Shown: positions 12,840 through 24,550 of the stretch, in pieces
Numbering within the stretch: position 1 is the stretch's first letter
How the letters are laid out: each line of letters begins with the position of its first letter
Assembly (NCBI GenBank): GCA_028023455.1
Contig: JAQFVV010000056.1
Coordinates: 5,727,717-5,791,716 of the forward strand
Length of the DNA stretch: 64,000 nucleotides
From: Epiperipatus broadwayi
Lineage: Eukaryota; Onychophora; Udeonychophora; Euonychophora; Peripatidae
Direction: 5' to 3'
Translations under genes and position numbers: made by a program
The notes under the pieces: model-generated
Databases searched by the model: none
Told to the model about the DNA's origin: nothing
Seen by the model: only the letters and a program-made list of their open reading frames with translations

Positions 12840-13385
12840 AGATCTCTCATGAAGAACATTTGTATAAATTGGATGATTATAAGCATAGTTAAATTCACAT
12901 TTAGGAGGTAAATTTTTTTACATAAAAACTGGTTTAATTTTTGTTTATCATGTTACAACACTTACTATTGCTGAATCTATTAGTTATGTTTAATTTTCTT
13001 AATAGAGATCTTATTTTAATTTCAATATATAGAGTATTTACTAATTCAGTTATATCTTTTATTGGTAAATGTGACATATTATTATCCAGTTTACATTCCA
13101 CTCTCAGCTGTAGTAATTGGAGATATAAATATTGATATATTATTTGAGGAACATAATTCTATTTGCAAATACTTCAATTTATTAAATAGTTATGGTTTTA
13201 ATAAGACAATTTTTTTAACTATTAAATGCCATCTTGTATATCTCTGTTTGATCATATATTTTTTGGATTTGATCAGGGATTTTAATTATAAATCTGGCTT
13301 ATTTGATTTAGCCATTATGGATCATTTTGCAATTTCTTTTGACATTATGGTGGTCCAATTACCTCCAAGTATGTTAATAAATTAA
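12840..13385 (+). pseudogene. Decayed LINE apurinic-type endonuclease domain
   Basis: The frame around 13062-13385 reads YIPLSAVVIGDINIDIL, then a stretch with LLNSYGFNKTI, and ends with a GLFDLAIMDHFAISFDI segment. The order 'viGD-N-D, gf..., DH-aisf' is the signature of the endonuclease-exonuclease-phosphatase domain of non-LTR retrotransposons (CR1/Jockey-like). The GDxN and DH catalytic landmarks near 13119-13134 and 13318 are preserved. Upstream parts are split among frames, and no reverse transcriptase follows. It is a dead fragment. The clade cannot be fixed. Confidence 0.6.
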
Positions 13386-14864
13386 CTTATGTTAAATTAA
13401 ATAATTTATTAACCAATCAAAACTACAATTGCTTTTTGGCTTGAATAATGTTAAATAATTTTTATTTACAATTTCAGAGTATTTGTACTTCTTTAAATAA
13501 AGGTTATCTGGCATTCTAGTGGCACTGTCACTTCTTTAGTGGGCTCTTCTCTGATGTCTTCTTGGCCAGCTGTTGGTCTCAAATTCCTTCATTCCTATAG
13601 ACTAGCCTTCCAAAGGAAGGTGGTAAAAAAAGGGGCCTCTAGCCGGTCCTTTCTATCGTCAAAATGGATGTAGCTCCCAGCAGCAAGTGATTGGTTTATT
13701 TAGAGAGAGTGAACTTTCAGTGCTAAAAATCGGGGTGTTTTATAATAACTCTTCAATCACCCTGCAAAGTGTAGTAACTTGTTTACAATTTTAAGTTTTT
13801 AATCTTGAAATTTAACATAGTTTTATTACTTTCAAATTTCTGCATTAAGATTTTAGAAAAGACAAGAGCAAAATTTAATGAATAGAAAAATAGTGATGGT
13901 CAAATGATTTTCTTTTGTCTTAAAATTTATTTTAGACTTATTTTAAAATCCGTTCTGGGTCCCTATATAAATGAAACCAGATGAATGTGGTATAAGATTT
14001 TCCAAGAAACAGGCAATCTTTTAAAACAGATTTAAATTGTGAAAACATTCTGTTATATAGGTATTCTAGTCACCTCTAGAATTGAAATTATATGCTAGTT
14101 TTAAGCTAAATAATACAAAAATTTATACATTTTCATTTTAATAAAATAAAAACGTATAACTAAATTTGATTCTAACACTAATGAACAGTTTTGCATTAGA
14201 GCTTCCTTGCCTATTTAAGTGTTCATACATATATAATGATGCGTACACAGATACACATTTTATATAAATATACACAATATACATGTAGATATATCAATAC
14301 ACTTTAATATACATAATTATATATACGTATATGTAAATATCCACGAACTTGGAGGGTTTAAATACAGGATAGACATTACTATGAAAAATAGTAGGTGAAA
14401 TAGGATTCTAGTCAGTAAATACCATTTCAATATATATATAAAATATAAGTGTCAATTTAAAGAAAAATTATATGTATTAAATGAAGTTCATTCACAATAT
14501 AGTTTGGTAAACATTCTTTTTGTTAAAAAAAAAAAGAAAATTTCCAATCAAAAGCAAAAATGTCAAACACTTTTTACTTCAAAAATACTTTTATATCTTA
14601 TATTATTTAATGATTTATTATACCCATATATTATTATGTAAACATACTAAATATGATATACACATAAGAGGTATACATACTAACTTACAAAAAATTATCT
14701 AGTGATATATATGTATCAATTACAAATATCAAATTGATTTAAAGTATAATATTATTTTACATTTTTATTTATTGTGCCAATATTAAAAAGTTAAAAATAA
14801 ATAGATAAAATATTTAATGCTAAATCTATTTTTTTATACTGCACATACAAAAAAAACATTTTTT
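13386..14864. other. No recognisable gene; GC-richer patch near 13500-13720
   Basis: A less AT-rich patch at about 13500-13720 follows the endonuclease relic and might belong to the same LINE, but I see no domain in any frame. The rest is AT-rich with TA-rich stretches. Confidence 0.3.
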
Positions 14865-15034
14865 TCTTCAAGCACAATTGGTATTTTTAGGTTTAACTTG
14901 TGGGGAGAGGAGGAGAAGAATCCAGAAATTAATTAAGTCAATCCCCTATTTTTCATAATAAGGATTGACTTAATTTCTGGACCCCCATGCTTTTATTTCA
15001 AATTAAATCTAAAAACCACAATTGTGGTTGAAGA
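14865..15034. mobile_element. MITE-like element with ~25-bp terminal inverted repeats
   Basis: It starts TCTTCAAGCACAATTGG and ends with CCACAATTGTGGTTGAAGA, the imperfect reverse complement. An inner pair (14921-14940 with 14962-14981, including AATTAAGTCAATCC and GGATTGACTTAATT) makes a second hairpin. It has no ORF. Target duplications are unclear, so the superfamily is open. Confidence 0.6.
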
Positions 15035-15882
15035 TACAATTATTTTTTGCTTTTTAATGCACAATAAATAAACACATTTAATATAATTTTTTTAATATCT
15101 ATTTAATTATCTATTATTCCTATTAAATATAATATATTCTCTCATAGCCAATATCTTTTCTTTTTTTATTATGAAGCTACAAGGACTTTGATATTGAAAT
15201 TAATTAGGATGTAATAGCCCATTTTTAAATATGAGGGAGCACCCAAAAGTAAATGGGATCATTCCCCTGGTTTGAGTGCTTGTTGTAGTATATGCTTCTT
15301 CTGTTATATACTTCTTGCAGGACCCTTTCTGCATCAATCTGCCAAATAACATTACTGTGTGAAATTGAGATGCTATCTAGCTAATTCCAAGTTCCAATAT
15401 TATATTAATTATGCCTGACACAAACTAAAGACATTGTTATGTTAATTACCTGCTTCTAAAATAGTTTTATAAAAATGTTTTGAACTGCAGTTATTCAAGG
15501 AAGAACTTTTATCTGTCAAATGTTTTAAGTATAGTTATAATAGCTGAATTATTTGTTCAGCTAGAGCAATTCTTTTAATTTGAAATGGAAGAATATAGTT
15601 CATGAGTAAGAAACTTATTATGAAAAATATATGATTATATCTGTGCTTAAAATTGTGATAATTTATTCTAACTCATTAAACAGATTGAATTCTCTACTTG
15701 TAAAAGGCTCCCAATCTTATTTTTAAAAAAAGTACAGAGAAATTATTTAGAACATCTTAAAATGTTGTGAGTAAATTTTAAAAAGGAAAACTGATTAAAA
15801 ATGCGTTCTTTTATAATAATAAAAAAAAGAAATTAAAAATGAAGCTGTATTATTATCTAAACAAACCCGGGATCCCATAATG
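15035..15882. other. No recognisable feature
   Basis: AT-rich DNA between two MITEs. A somewhat GC-richer stretch near 15230-15380 gives no protein match that I recognise. Confidence 0.4.
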
Positions 15883-16265
15883 CAGGGATCCCCAACCTTT
15901 TTGCACTTAAAAGCACATTCTATAATACCAGCCAGGTGGCGGTCACCATTTATTTTTTCAATCAGGTGGCAGGCACCACGTATTTTTTCAATGTAAATTT
16001 ATAGTTGGATATTGTTAATAATATACATAATGTACAAAAAAATATTTATTTCAAAAGTAAAATTTTAACATATAATTAATGTTTATATTTTTACACTGTA
16101 AAAGTATAGTATGCCCTACAATTTGATTACAATATAATACAATAATTTATAAGAAATTTTAAAAATTAAGTTTATTTGTATCAGATAAATAATATTTTAT
16201 CGTGTTTGGATAGTGGCGGGCACCGGGCACCATGGTGCCTGCAGGCATAGTGTCGGGGACCCCTG
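15883..16265. mobile_element. hAT-type MITE with 8-bp target site duplication
   Basis: The element begins CAGGGATCCCCAACC and ends GTGTCGGGGACCCCTG. These are near-complementary termini of the CAGGGGTCCCC type typical of hAT transposons. It is flanked on both sides by the identical octamer CCATAATG (15875-15882 and 16266-16273), the 8-bp duplication expected of hAT. Inside, a GGTGGC-GG-CACCA...TATTTTTTCAAT block is repeated at about 15935-15990. At 383 bp without a transposase, it is non-autonomous. Confidence 0.88.
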
Positions 16266-16386
16266 CCATAATGAGATTATCAGCTGAATCATTTGTTTTA
16301 CCTACCATTTATTGCCACCTTCTTCATAGTATTATTATTATTATTAAGTTTATTATAATGCTTATTTAAACTAAAAATGTCTTTAA

Positions 16387-17092
16387 CCCTTTCAACGATT
16401 AATATTTAATTGGCCGAATGAGTTAAAAATCAAAACTTTTAATTGGCCAACTCACAACTTTAACAAAATCTATTGTTAAAATAGATCACTTTTAATAATA
16501 TAAATACGTTAGTTTCATTTGTAAAAAGTAAAAATAAAATTTGATTTATAATTTAAAAAATATTCAATTGCAGTGAAATAAAAGTAACCGCTATTTAACC
16601 AACCAAAAAAGATTGCTGACACAATCTTTTTTTTTTCACTTTAACATTATGATAAATATGTAGCAATAAATAAATAATTCTTGGTAATATCTTAACTATT
16701 TTTCTAAAATAATTTGATTTTTAGTATTATTTTATCAATAATAATTTGTAATTCAATTCAAATATTGTTTAAAATGTTGTAAACATTCGTTTATCATTTT
16801 CGTAATAAAAATCAAAATGAACGTAACTTTTTACTTTTTGGCAGCCATTTCCCTTTTTGACAGAAGTTGTACAGCCAATAAGATTCAAGAAAAGGTGGTG
16901 AGGAGGCGGTGCTTTGGTTTTGTTTGACATATATGGTCATTTTTATTGATTTTTTACTTGTAAAATAATTCTGAAGAGGGCACCATCTTACAGAACTTTT
17001 GATTTTCTTTTGAATGACGTATAATATGTATACGTGGGATAAAAAGTAGCCGATTTAGAGTGACGACAAATCTTCTCGTTTTTGCATAAACT
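16387..17092 (+). mobile_element. TTAA-type (piggyBac-like) non-autonomous element, copy B
   Basis: The 5' end is TTAA (16383-16386) followed by CCCTTTCAACG. The body matches copies at 6999 and 53649 in order: two AATTGGCC blocks, the TTTTTTACTTGTAAAATAATTC block near 16945 and CACCATCTTACAGAACTTTT. The 3' end is less clear; a TTAA at 17093-17096 is a candidate boundary. It has no transposase. Confidence 0.6.
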
Positions 17093-17439
17093 TTAAAAAA
17101 CTATTGAATATGTTTTGTTTGGAAATCTTTGCCATATTTAAATTAAATGTTTTGACCAGAAGCTTCACACCGTCAGATAAATAGTATTCAATAAATAATA
17201 TACATGTATTTAACGGAAAGCCAGTACAGAGGAAGCTGAAACTATGAATTAAAGTTATTGTATTTTTATTGGTTTAAAAAAAAAAAAGGAAAATATTTAT
17301 GCAATATTTACTTTATAAATATATGCAATACTGTTGGGTATAAGTATGCCAGGTGATTTAATTTTATAATTTAGTGTTAATGGGTTTATTAGAAAATGAG
17401 TAGACATTCTACTATTCTCAGGTAATATTAATATATCTG

Positions 17440-17720
17440 ATAAATGTTTCACAAGTTAATGTATATTTAATAATTTTTATCCCTGGAGATTTTAATATCT
17501 CATTCTTAGCTAATTTAAATGTATGGTATTTCACTTGTTTTATCTAAATCAGCCAAAGAGGTTTATCAAAGGGTTTTCCATTCATTTGTTTTACAAATGC
17601 TACCTTAATAATAACCGCAAGTATTTATTTTTTTTATATATATACGCATTGAGAATTAAATTTCTCACACTTAATTCATGGTCTTTTAAATGTCCACTAG
17701 CCACTATATTTTAATATTTA
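17440..17720 (+). pseudogene. Possible LINE endonuclease fragment
   Basis: A short frame reads FIPGDFNISF at 17475-17505, matching the GDFN core of LINE endonucleases. A later IHGLLN..PL segment may correspond to the end of the domain. There are several stops and frame changes, and no reverse transcriptase was recognised. Weak: GDFN alone could be chance in AT-rich DNA. Confidence 0.3.
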
Positions 17721-17882
17721 ATTATGTGTGCATTGTACCTTTGATTAGAATTTTACATGTATTTAATTTTTAAGTAATTCTTATATAGTCGGTTGCCATA
17801 GTTTGCATTGTTGATTCTGACATTAATTATATGAGTTGTATTTTAAAATTCTTGTTGATGACTTAGTCAGTTAAAGTGATGT

Positions 17883-18270
17883 TTATATCTTGTTATTAGT
17901 TAAATATTTGTTACACTCATAGAGGAAGGCTTTGGTGATTAATATTAGTATGCCTAATGGTGTAGACAAGATCCTCCATCCTGATTTTATTGCTTTTCCA
18001 TGAGATGATAGTACTAGTGTCCATTGAGAATTATTATATATTAGATATTGTATTTTAGTGATTGTAATCAAATGTTTTGAAAGTTTAGATCCCATGGAGA
18101 GGATCATATTTTCCAGGAGCATCCTTTCGGTTCCTGATGCACTGAGACAAGCTCCAGGCATCCTTTTTTCTGCCTCCAAGATAGGTATTTTTGGAAGCCA
18201 TCCGATTCTTAGGAAGTTGTTCAGCTCTATGGAGCATGTGTATTTATTTTGGCCTATCCCTCATTGCTAG
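17883..18270. other. Unrecognised open region on both strands
   Basis: A 98-codon minus-strand ORF (18179-17883) overlaps a 70-codon plus-strand ORF (18058-18270). GC content is higher than in the surroundings. Neither product matches a family I know. The patch is probably a remnant of a mobile element, because LINE-like sequence lies just upstream. No function is assigned. Confidence 0.25.
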
Positions 18271-19560
18271 TTCCACCACAGTAGGGGATGTTGCATTTGT
18301 TTTAGATATGTAATGACAAGATATGTTTGTTTGAGAAACTTTGTTTCTTCAGGTTGTATTTAGTTATTCTTAATGCTTAAAAGTATATCAATGTCTGAAT
18401 TGGGTTGTTATGATAGTTTTATCACCCACAAACCCACCAACAATAATTTATAGTTATTTTTAAATATGTAGATTATGCATATGGTTATAAGTGGCAATTC
18501 ACACATACTAAGTTTTCGTCACTGGAATTGTAAGTCTTTTAAATTCCAATTTTACAACATTGGGTTTAATTATTTTTATGTGGACAGAATTTATTGAAAT
18601 ATGTGTATAAATAACCTCTGATGAGTGGCCCATGCATCTAATTTAATTTAAAGTTAGCTTAGATTTACTTAAATGCATCACTAGCTATAATCTTAATAGT
18701 GTCAGTATAATTAATGACAATTTTAAAATATATGCTGTACATGCTAGTCCCAGCTTAGCTTTTGCTTAGCTCATGGTATACAATATAAACCTGTTAGTGT
18801 ATTATTCTGCTTGTTAAATAACACCACAGTATTATGAAATGTGTCAATTAAACTTAAGGCTTATGTTTATTAAGCTCATACCATTATAATTAAAGTAAAG
18901 AGATTTAGAATCCATAATCATTTAAGGAGATTATTTGGATAAAATTAAATATCAAATAGCCTGTTTATCTTGTATTTATTTATATTTTTTTGTTGTTTGT
19001 TAAAATAAACAGTGGAAAAAAAAAGGTAAAGAGAAATAATCAGAAGCTTTAGTCAAATAAAATGTTACAATTTCTGTAAGTCAAAATAAAGAATGTTAGT
19101 CAAAATGTTTAAAAGATAACAGCGCTATCTTGGCAATGTTTGTTCCAGTAATTTTTTGTAAATATTTATTATTTATTGTTATTAATAAACCAAATTTATT
19201 ACTATTTAAAAAAGTTTAGTTTCTGTTTGTTTTTCTTTTATATGATATTGTCTTGAGTTCCAAAGGTTCACAAAATTTTCATAAAGCATACAAAATATAT
19301 TTTATACTGATTTAAATTATATAAAGCCATGCTAAACTTTGTGATTATCAGATTGAATCACAGTAACAGATAATCACATATTTACAGATAATGTTCATTA
19401 AAAATTGATTTTAAGTTATTATTACTTATCAGACTGAAGATTATGCAATGTGAAATGAAGAATATTAGTGATTCAGAAGAGTATTTACTTTGCTTTAAAA
19501 CTGCACATTTTCTTACATTATCTTGTATAATTTAAAATCCATCTGCATTTAATGTCATTA
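18271..19560. other. No recognisable feature
   Basis: AT-rich DNA without ORFs or clear repeats. Confidence 0.4.
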
Positions 19561-19638
19561 GTAGGTTATCTGTGAATATGTAGAAAGGTATAAAAATTAG
19601 TAGGTTATCTGTGAATATGTAGAAAGGTATAAAAAGTA
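19561..19638. repeat. Two-copy tandem repeat, 39-bp unit
   Basis: The unit starting GTAGGTTATCTGTGAATATG occurs at 19561 and again at 19600 with no differences over the shared bases. It is a recent short duplication. Confidence 0.9.
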
Positions 19639-20169
19639 CCCTTGTCCTTTTCCAGCTCGAGTGATGCCTTGGGTAATAGGCCACAATTGGTTTAAATTTA
19701 GATTAACTAATCAAATTTTTAAATTAATATATTTTCTTTATTATACTATGATTGAACATAAGATAGTTATCTTATGGTCAGCCAAGATATCACTCACTTG
19801 TTTATTAGTCCAAGCAATCATTTATTAGGCAACTTAAACTTTTATCTTGCACAAGAGTTTAGTTTAAAACACCTGAGATTGTTTACTCTTGTTGATTTGT
19901 TAATATAATTCAGTGAGATAGTCCTTCCAATAAAGTATCATTTGTTTTATTCAGAGTGTATGATGTGATAGTAGGCCGATTTAAATTGTCTTTTATATTA
20001 TTTATGGTAAATTATTAATATGTCATAACAGTTATTTGCATTGATATTAGATTTGGTCTCTGTTTGATTGTATATCTCTGGATCATAATTCATCCTTGAT
20101 TTTATTGTAACCCCACTGAGCCAAGTCATTAGGAGTCTCTAATAGAATAGAACAGGATAGTTTATTATC

Positions 20170-20415
20170 ATCATCATAGTTTATTTTCATCTTCATCTCC
20201 ATTTCCACTTCATTTCATGTCTTTTTACATCGTCCATTCTCCTCACTTCTCTCCCTTCATCTTCTGTTCTTCATCATCAACATTTTTTATTTGCATCTTC
20301 TTGTGTCATCTTACATCATCCTTTCTCCTCATCTCTCTCTCTCTTCCTCATCTCATTTTTCATATTTCTGGCACATCTTTTCATTTTTTTTGTCACCCAC
20401 CCCCATCACATCGCT
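20170..20415 (+). repeat. Pyrimidine-rich tract (degenerate TC/TCATC)
   Basis: About 245 bp strongly dominated by C and T on the plus strand, built of interspersed TCATC, CTTC and CTCTCT motifs and ending in CACCCACCCCCATC. ORFs across it (Ser/Phe/Ile-rich) reflect composition. Such tracts can adopt triplex (H-DNA) structures. Confidence 0.7.
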
Positions 20416-20435
20416 ATTCATTAAAGGTTACAATA

Positions 20436-21030
20436 TATATATATATATATATCAATCACCAAGGACCAAGCCTTTCTTAAATATGATCGATGTATTACTT
20501 TATAAATCTGAATTATCCATTGGGGGTTTCTATAGTTAAAATTCAAGTGTAAGAAGAATGTATTCAAATTCAGTCTAGAGTATATTTAACCACTTTAACT
20601 GTTTAATTCTACCTTGTAATGACACCATAGAGTAATCTCATCACTGTCTTTTTCTTAAATAGAATAACCCAATTGTTGATAGACTAGTGTTACAAAGGAT
20701 TGTTTAAATCTTTCTATATCTGTATAGTTTTGTGAGGAATATCATTTATAACCATCTTATTCAATTGTTAATTGTTACTTTATGTAAATAATAAACTCTA
20801 ATTCACGATTATAGCAACTTTGTAGATATTGTTTTTTCCCTATATATGTAAATCTGATCATCACATATTAGAATTCCCCTTTTGAGTCTCATCTCTACCT
20901 GACCAGCAAGCTATATTAAAAGAATTAATGCTCATGAGATTAGGGAAGTAAATTGCTTGGTGGTCATCTGGATGAGTAAGTGAGATTCAAACCCCCTCTG
21001 TCTATATCTCTAGGTTAGGTCTACTTTGCT
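20436..21030 (+). repeat. Dispersed repeat, copy 1 (tRNA-like module at 3' side)
   Basis: Collinear and highly similar to 26840-27600. Shared blocks include TATTACTTTATAAATCTGAA, TTCTACCTTGTAATGACACC, AATAAACTCTAATTCACG and TGAGTCTCATCTCTACCTGA. Near 20945-20999 it has TAGGGAAGTA..TTGCTTGGTGGT, then GAGATTCAAACCCCCTC. This resembles RNA polymerase III A- and B-box sequences of a tRNA-derived SINE, but the module is degenerate. No protein is encoded. Confidence 0.6.
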
Positions 21031-21534
21031 TACTATTACAGGTTTTTTTGTATAATTTAGTATCCCAAAGTGTGGTCTTACAGTTAGAAAGAGACCTTGA
21101 GATGTATATGTATGGGAATTCTGAAGATCAGAAAATTTTTTTTTTTTGTATAAAAAGGTGAGTAGTTGTATACTTTTGGGTAATGCATCCATTCAATGGC
21201 CCTGTTGGTTGCAAAAGCACAGAAATATGCCATTTTACATGGCCCAACCTACAGCCTCTAGAACAGTTCTGTTCACTTTAGCCATTATCAAGTGTAGATG
21301 CCATTGCACACTGTGCTTCATGTCACTATGGAAATAGTACACACTTCATATATAGTTACTGTTGGATGTGAGGATGTATGGAATTCAATGGGCCATAAGT
21401 GTTTTATGTGCATTTGAATTAAGGATGTTACATCTTACCTGATGTACTATTATATAGTAATAATTGTAAATCTGTTGCCACATTTAAACATATTTGTGGG
21501 AGAACAGCTACGATAGTAATAGCATGTCTACACA

Positions 21535-21780
21535 CTGACAGCTTTGTTTACTCAGACTAGCACATGTATTGTCAAATACATTGGAGTCCCCCCAAACATT
21601 CCAGCAAATGTGCTGACAGCTTTGTTTGCTCAGAGTAACACATGTATTGGATGATCCTTCAGATCGTCAAAACCATTGGAGGCCACACCTGCACATTCCA
21701 GCACTATGCACTGACAGTTTTGTTTGTTCAGAGTAGCGTATGTATTGGCTGATCCTATGGATCAGCAAAACCATCGGACT
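21535..21780. repeat. Three diverged tandem units of about 80-98 bp
   Basis: Units start near 21535, 21613 and 21711 with the shared segment CTGACAG.TTTGTTT.CTCAGA, followed by CATGTATTGG and a CATT..A(G)CA block. The last two also share GATC-T-GATC-GCAAAACCAT. Moderately diverged; origin unknown. Confidence 0.7.
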
Positions 21781-22149
21781 ACCCCCCCCACTTCATGCTA
21801 ACACTACATGCTGAAATGTATACCATAATTAAAAAATTGAATTTATAAAATAATGTTTGCTTGGAAATTTTTTTAAAAATACTTTGAAAAAGCAGAAAGC
21901 AATCAATTATTGGCCTGGTAATGTTACATTTTATTATTTTTGCAAGCAACAATGCCATCAAGCGGCCATATTACAATGACTATACAACTACCAAAAGGTG
22001 AATTATAGAAATGTACATTTTTTTTCTCGCTTTCTGCTCTCTTTATTGACTTTGCTGAAATATATATTCCAAACATCAAGTCAAACCAAATAGGTCGGTT
22101 GAAAATAAAACAAAATCAGATAGTAATTTTTTTTTCTTTTACTTTGTAG

Positions 22150-24550
22150 GAGAACAGAGTCATTGAACAAGGAGTAAAGAAGAGAAGGTGCCAAGTGTGT
22201 TGTATATTTACACCATATGTTTAGTGCATAGTCATAGCCGATGGTCATATATATATATATAATAGGTATAATGGAAATATGACAGTAAACAGATGTAGGT
22301 CAGGCAGAAATACAGATAAGGCAGGCATAAATAAAATGTTACTAATAAAGGACAATTAAGCTGATATACGAGGAAAGGCAATGGTTACAAAGATGATATG
22401 GAAAAGGGAGCAAGCATTTAACAAAAGAAAAAAAAAACAGAAAGTTTCACTACATCGAGAAAAGGAAGATGTATTGAAAAATATAGAAAAAAATACAATT
22501 TTTTTTTTGGGGGGGGGACATGGATGGCCCAAAGGAAGAAATGAGTAAGGGAATAGAGGCAGATACAAGCATGCTATTTTCAAGCAGTATGTTGGAGGAA
22601 CAAACCCCAAAAATAAAGAAATGTAGAAATGGATACAATGATGGGCAAGAGAGTTGAGAGAACGAGTAGAAGCTATGGAAAGAACCCTAGATGAAGAAGT
22701 GGAGAGATGGTGCTAATACAAAGTAGAAATAAATAGAACAAAAGAGGATCAAGAAAAAAAAGAAAGAAAGAAAAAAGTAAAGTTAAAACAGAAGTCAACA
22801 GATGATGAAGTCCAGACTATTAGTAAAAAAAGTTACTAAATATGGTGTAAATGAAAATAGCAAAAAAAATATAAGGAGCATAGAAAGAATGGATCATTCT
22901 GTCATGACACACTTCATGTTAAAACTTTTTGGGGATATATGAAAAAATCCAATGGAACCCCTGCAGAGTCTATAAGAATTATTTCTTTTTCATGAACTAA
23001 AAGAAGATGAGCAAATAGCAATCAATGCAAAACAATTTGCATGGCTCAGCCCAAGATTGGTGGGGTTGTTTGGCCTTGAAACCAAAAACATTTGGAGGTT
23101 ACCATTGTGTGTTACTCAGAGTTTTTGGGGTGAGGAAAGACAGGATAGAATATTACATTGGATATCCCAGGAAAAGTACTGCAGTTCAAAAGGCGAAACC
23201 TACATGCAGTTCTTCTTTCACTAGATATTTCTTATGAAGTCATTAACAGCTTTCCATTATCGAATGGACAAATTATCTGAATGATAAGATACAACATGTC
23301 ACTCTACATACAGCAATTAATGTTAGGTTGCCAAAACTGTGAGACAGAAGTAATGGCAGAGTTGTTTGAATAAAACACCAATGGAGAAGTTAAAGAAAGT
23401 GGACATGCCCAGAATACAAACAGCAGCCATCTAGACCTATTATGAGAATGAAGATCAAAATGAAAAGCCATACCAGACAGAAAAGGCCCTGTTAATAAAT
23501 TCTCCCCAGCTAGAGCTCCAGGAAAGAGAAAAGGAAAATTCACATGAAAAAAGGAAACTCACATCGACAATCATTTAAGACAAATAGGAACCACTTCAAA
23601 CATAGCCACATCAATATTATCCCACAATTAAAGTGTTATTAGAGGATTTCCCAGTGAAGGCTTTATTGGATATGGGAAGCCAAGTATCACTAGTATCAAA
23701 GGAATGGTGAGATACAATTGAAGAAATAAAAGCACTACCTACCATGCTGGTATGAGCTACTCAGGTCACACTAACAAATGATAAAAAGGCTAGAATAGAA
23801 ACCTGTCAACTGTGGCTTGATATTAAGATAGAATCTACGATGGTAAATCATACATTTTCTAATAATGGCAGATCTGATTAAAAACATAGTGTTAGGATCG
23901 GATTTCCTGGGTGACCACCAAGTCATGACAAATTACAAAAAGACCTTCACATTTTATGAGGAAAAAACTTGAATTTATCAATAGGAAGGTCCAAGCTAAC
24001 ACTAAAATTAGCTAAACCCAAGAGGCACTTAACCAGTGTCCAGAGAAGATAAAACAGAGAAACAATTACTCAAGATTGAAGATGACAAAGAGAAACTGAG
24101 TGAAGTGATAAAACAAAGTAGGGAAGCATCATCAAAGAAACCATGAATAATGGAAGTAGTCATACAAAGTGTCCAAGTCGCAAGTGAAATAGTAGACCAG
24201 GATCAAACCCATGCCGGAAGTGAGTGGAGCAAATGGCAAATAAAAAGGAAAACAAAGTACATATAGCTTTCAAACTGGAGAACAGGTGTGGGTTAGAACA
24301 CTACATGCCAGTAAGCCATTAGAGAGACAGTACAAGAAATTCTTCCTATTGTACAAAGGGCCCTTTATTATAAAAAAGAAATTTGGGAAGAATACCTTTT
24401 TTGTTAAAAAATGAAAGATGAATTACTGGAACTTTTAATGCAAGGTGCTTTGAAGCTATACCATGGCAAAACAAGCAAAACATAAAAGTATGGAGATTAT
24501 GACTATCCTCAAAGAGGATGATCTATCCAAAAAAAATTATCTAAGTAGGG
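22150..24550 (+). mobile_element. Decayed LTR retrotransposon (gag, protease, integrase C-terminus)
   Basis: Fragmented frames on the plus strand preserve the order of a Gypsy-type element. (1) A charged, coiled-coil-like Lys/Glu-rich gag N-terminus lies at about 22600-22850. (2) A gag body at about 22960-23250 contains HELKEDEQIAINAKQ and a WISQ segment. (3) An aspartic protease at about 23650-23700 reads FPVKALLDMGSQVSLVS, where the usual catalytic DTG/DSG is DMG, followed by an IVLGSDFLGDH segment near 23885. (4) Directly after comes the C-terminus of integrase, FQTGEQVWVRTL...YKGPFII (24268-24390), the GPY/F module. Reverse transcriptase, RNase H and the integrase core are absent, so a large internal deletion joined protease to integrase. 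I could not pair LTRs. Confidence 0.65.

Noticed and set aside
19434-19456. CTGAAGA...GAAAT as another hammerhead core
   Set aside because: The intervening bases form no stem II and there is no stem I or stem III.
20217-20539. Ser/Phe/Ile-rich ORFs
   Set aside because: They arise from the pyrimidine-rich tract.
22356-22638. Minus-strand ORFs with Phe/Ser/Pro-rich products
   Set aside because: They are antisense to the purine-rich gag leader of the LTR element and show no domain.
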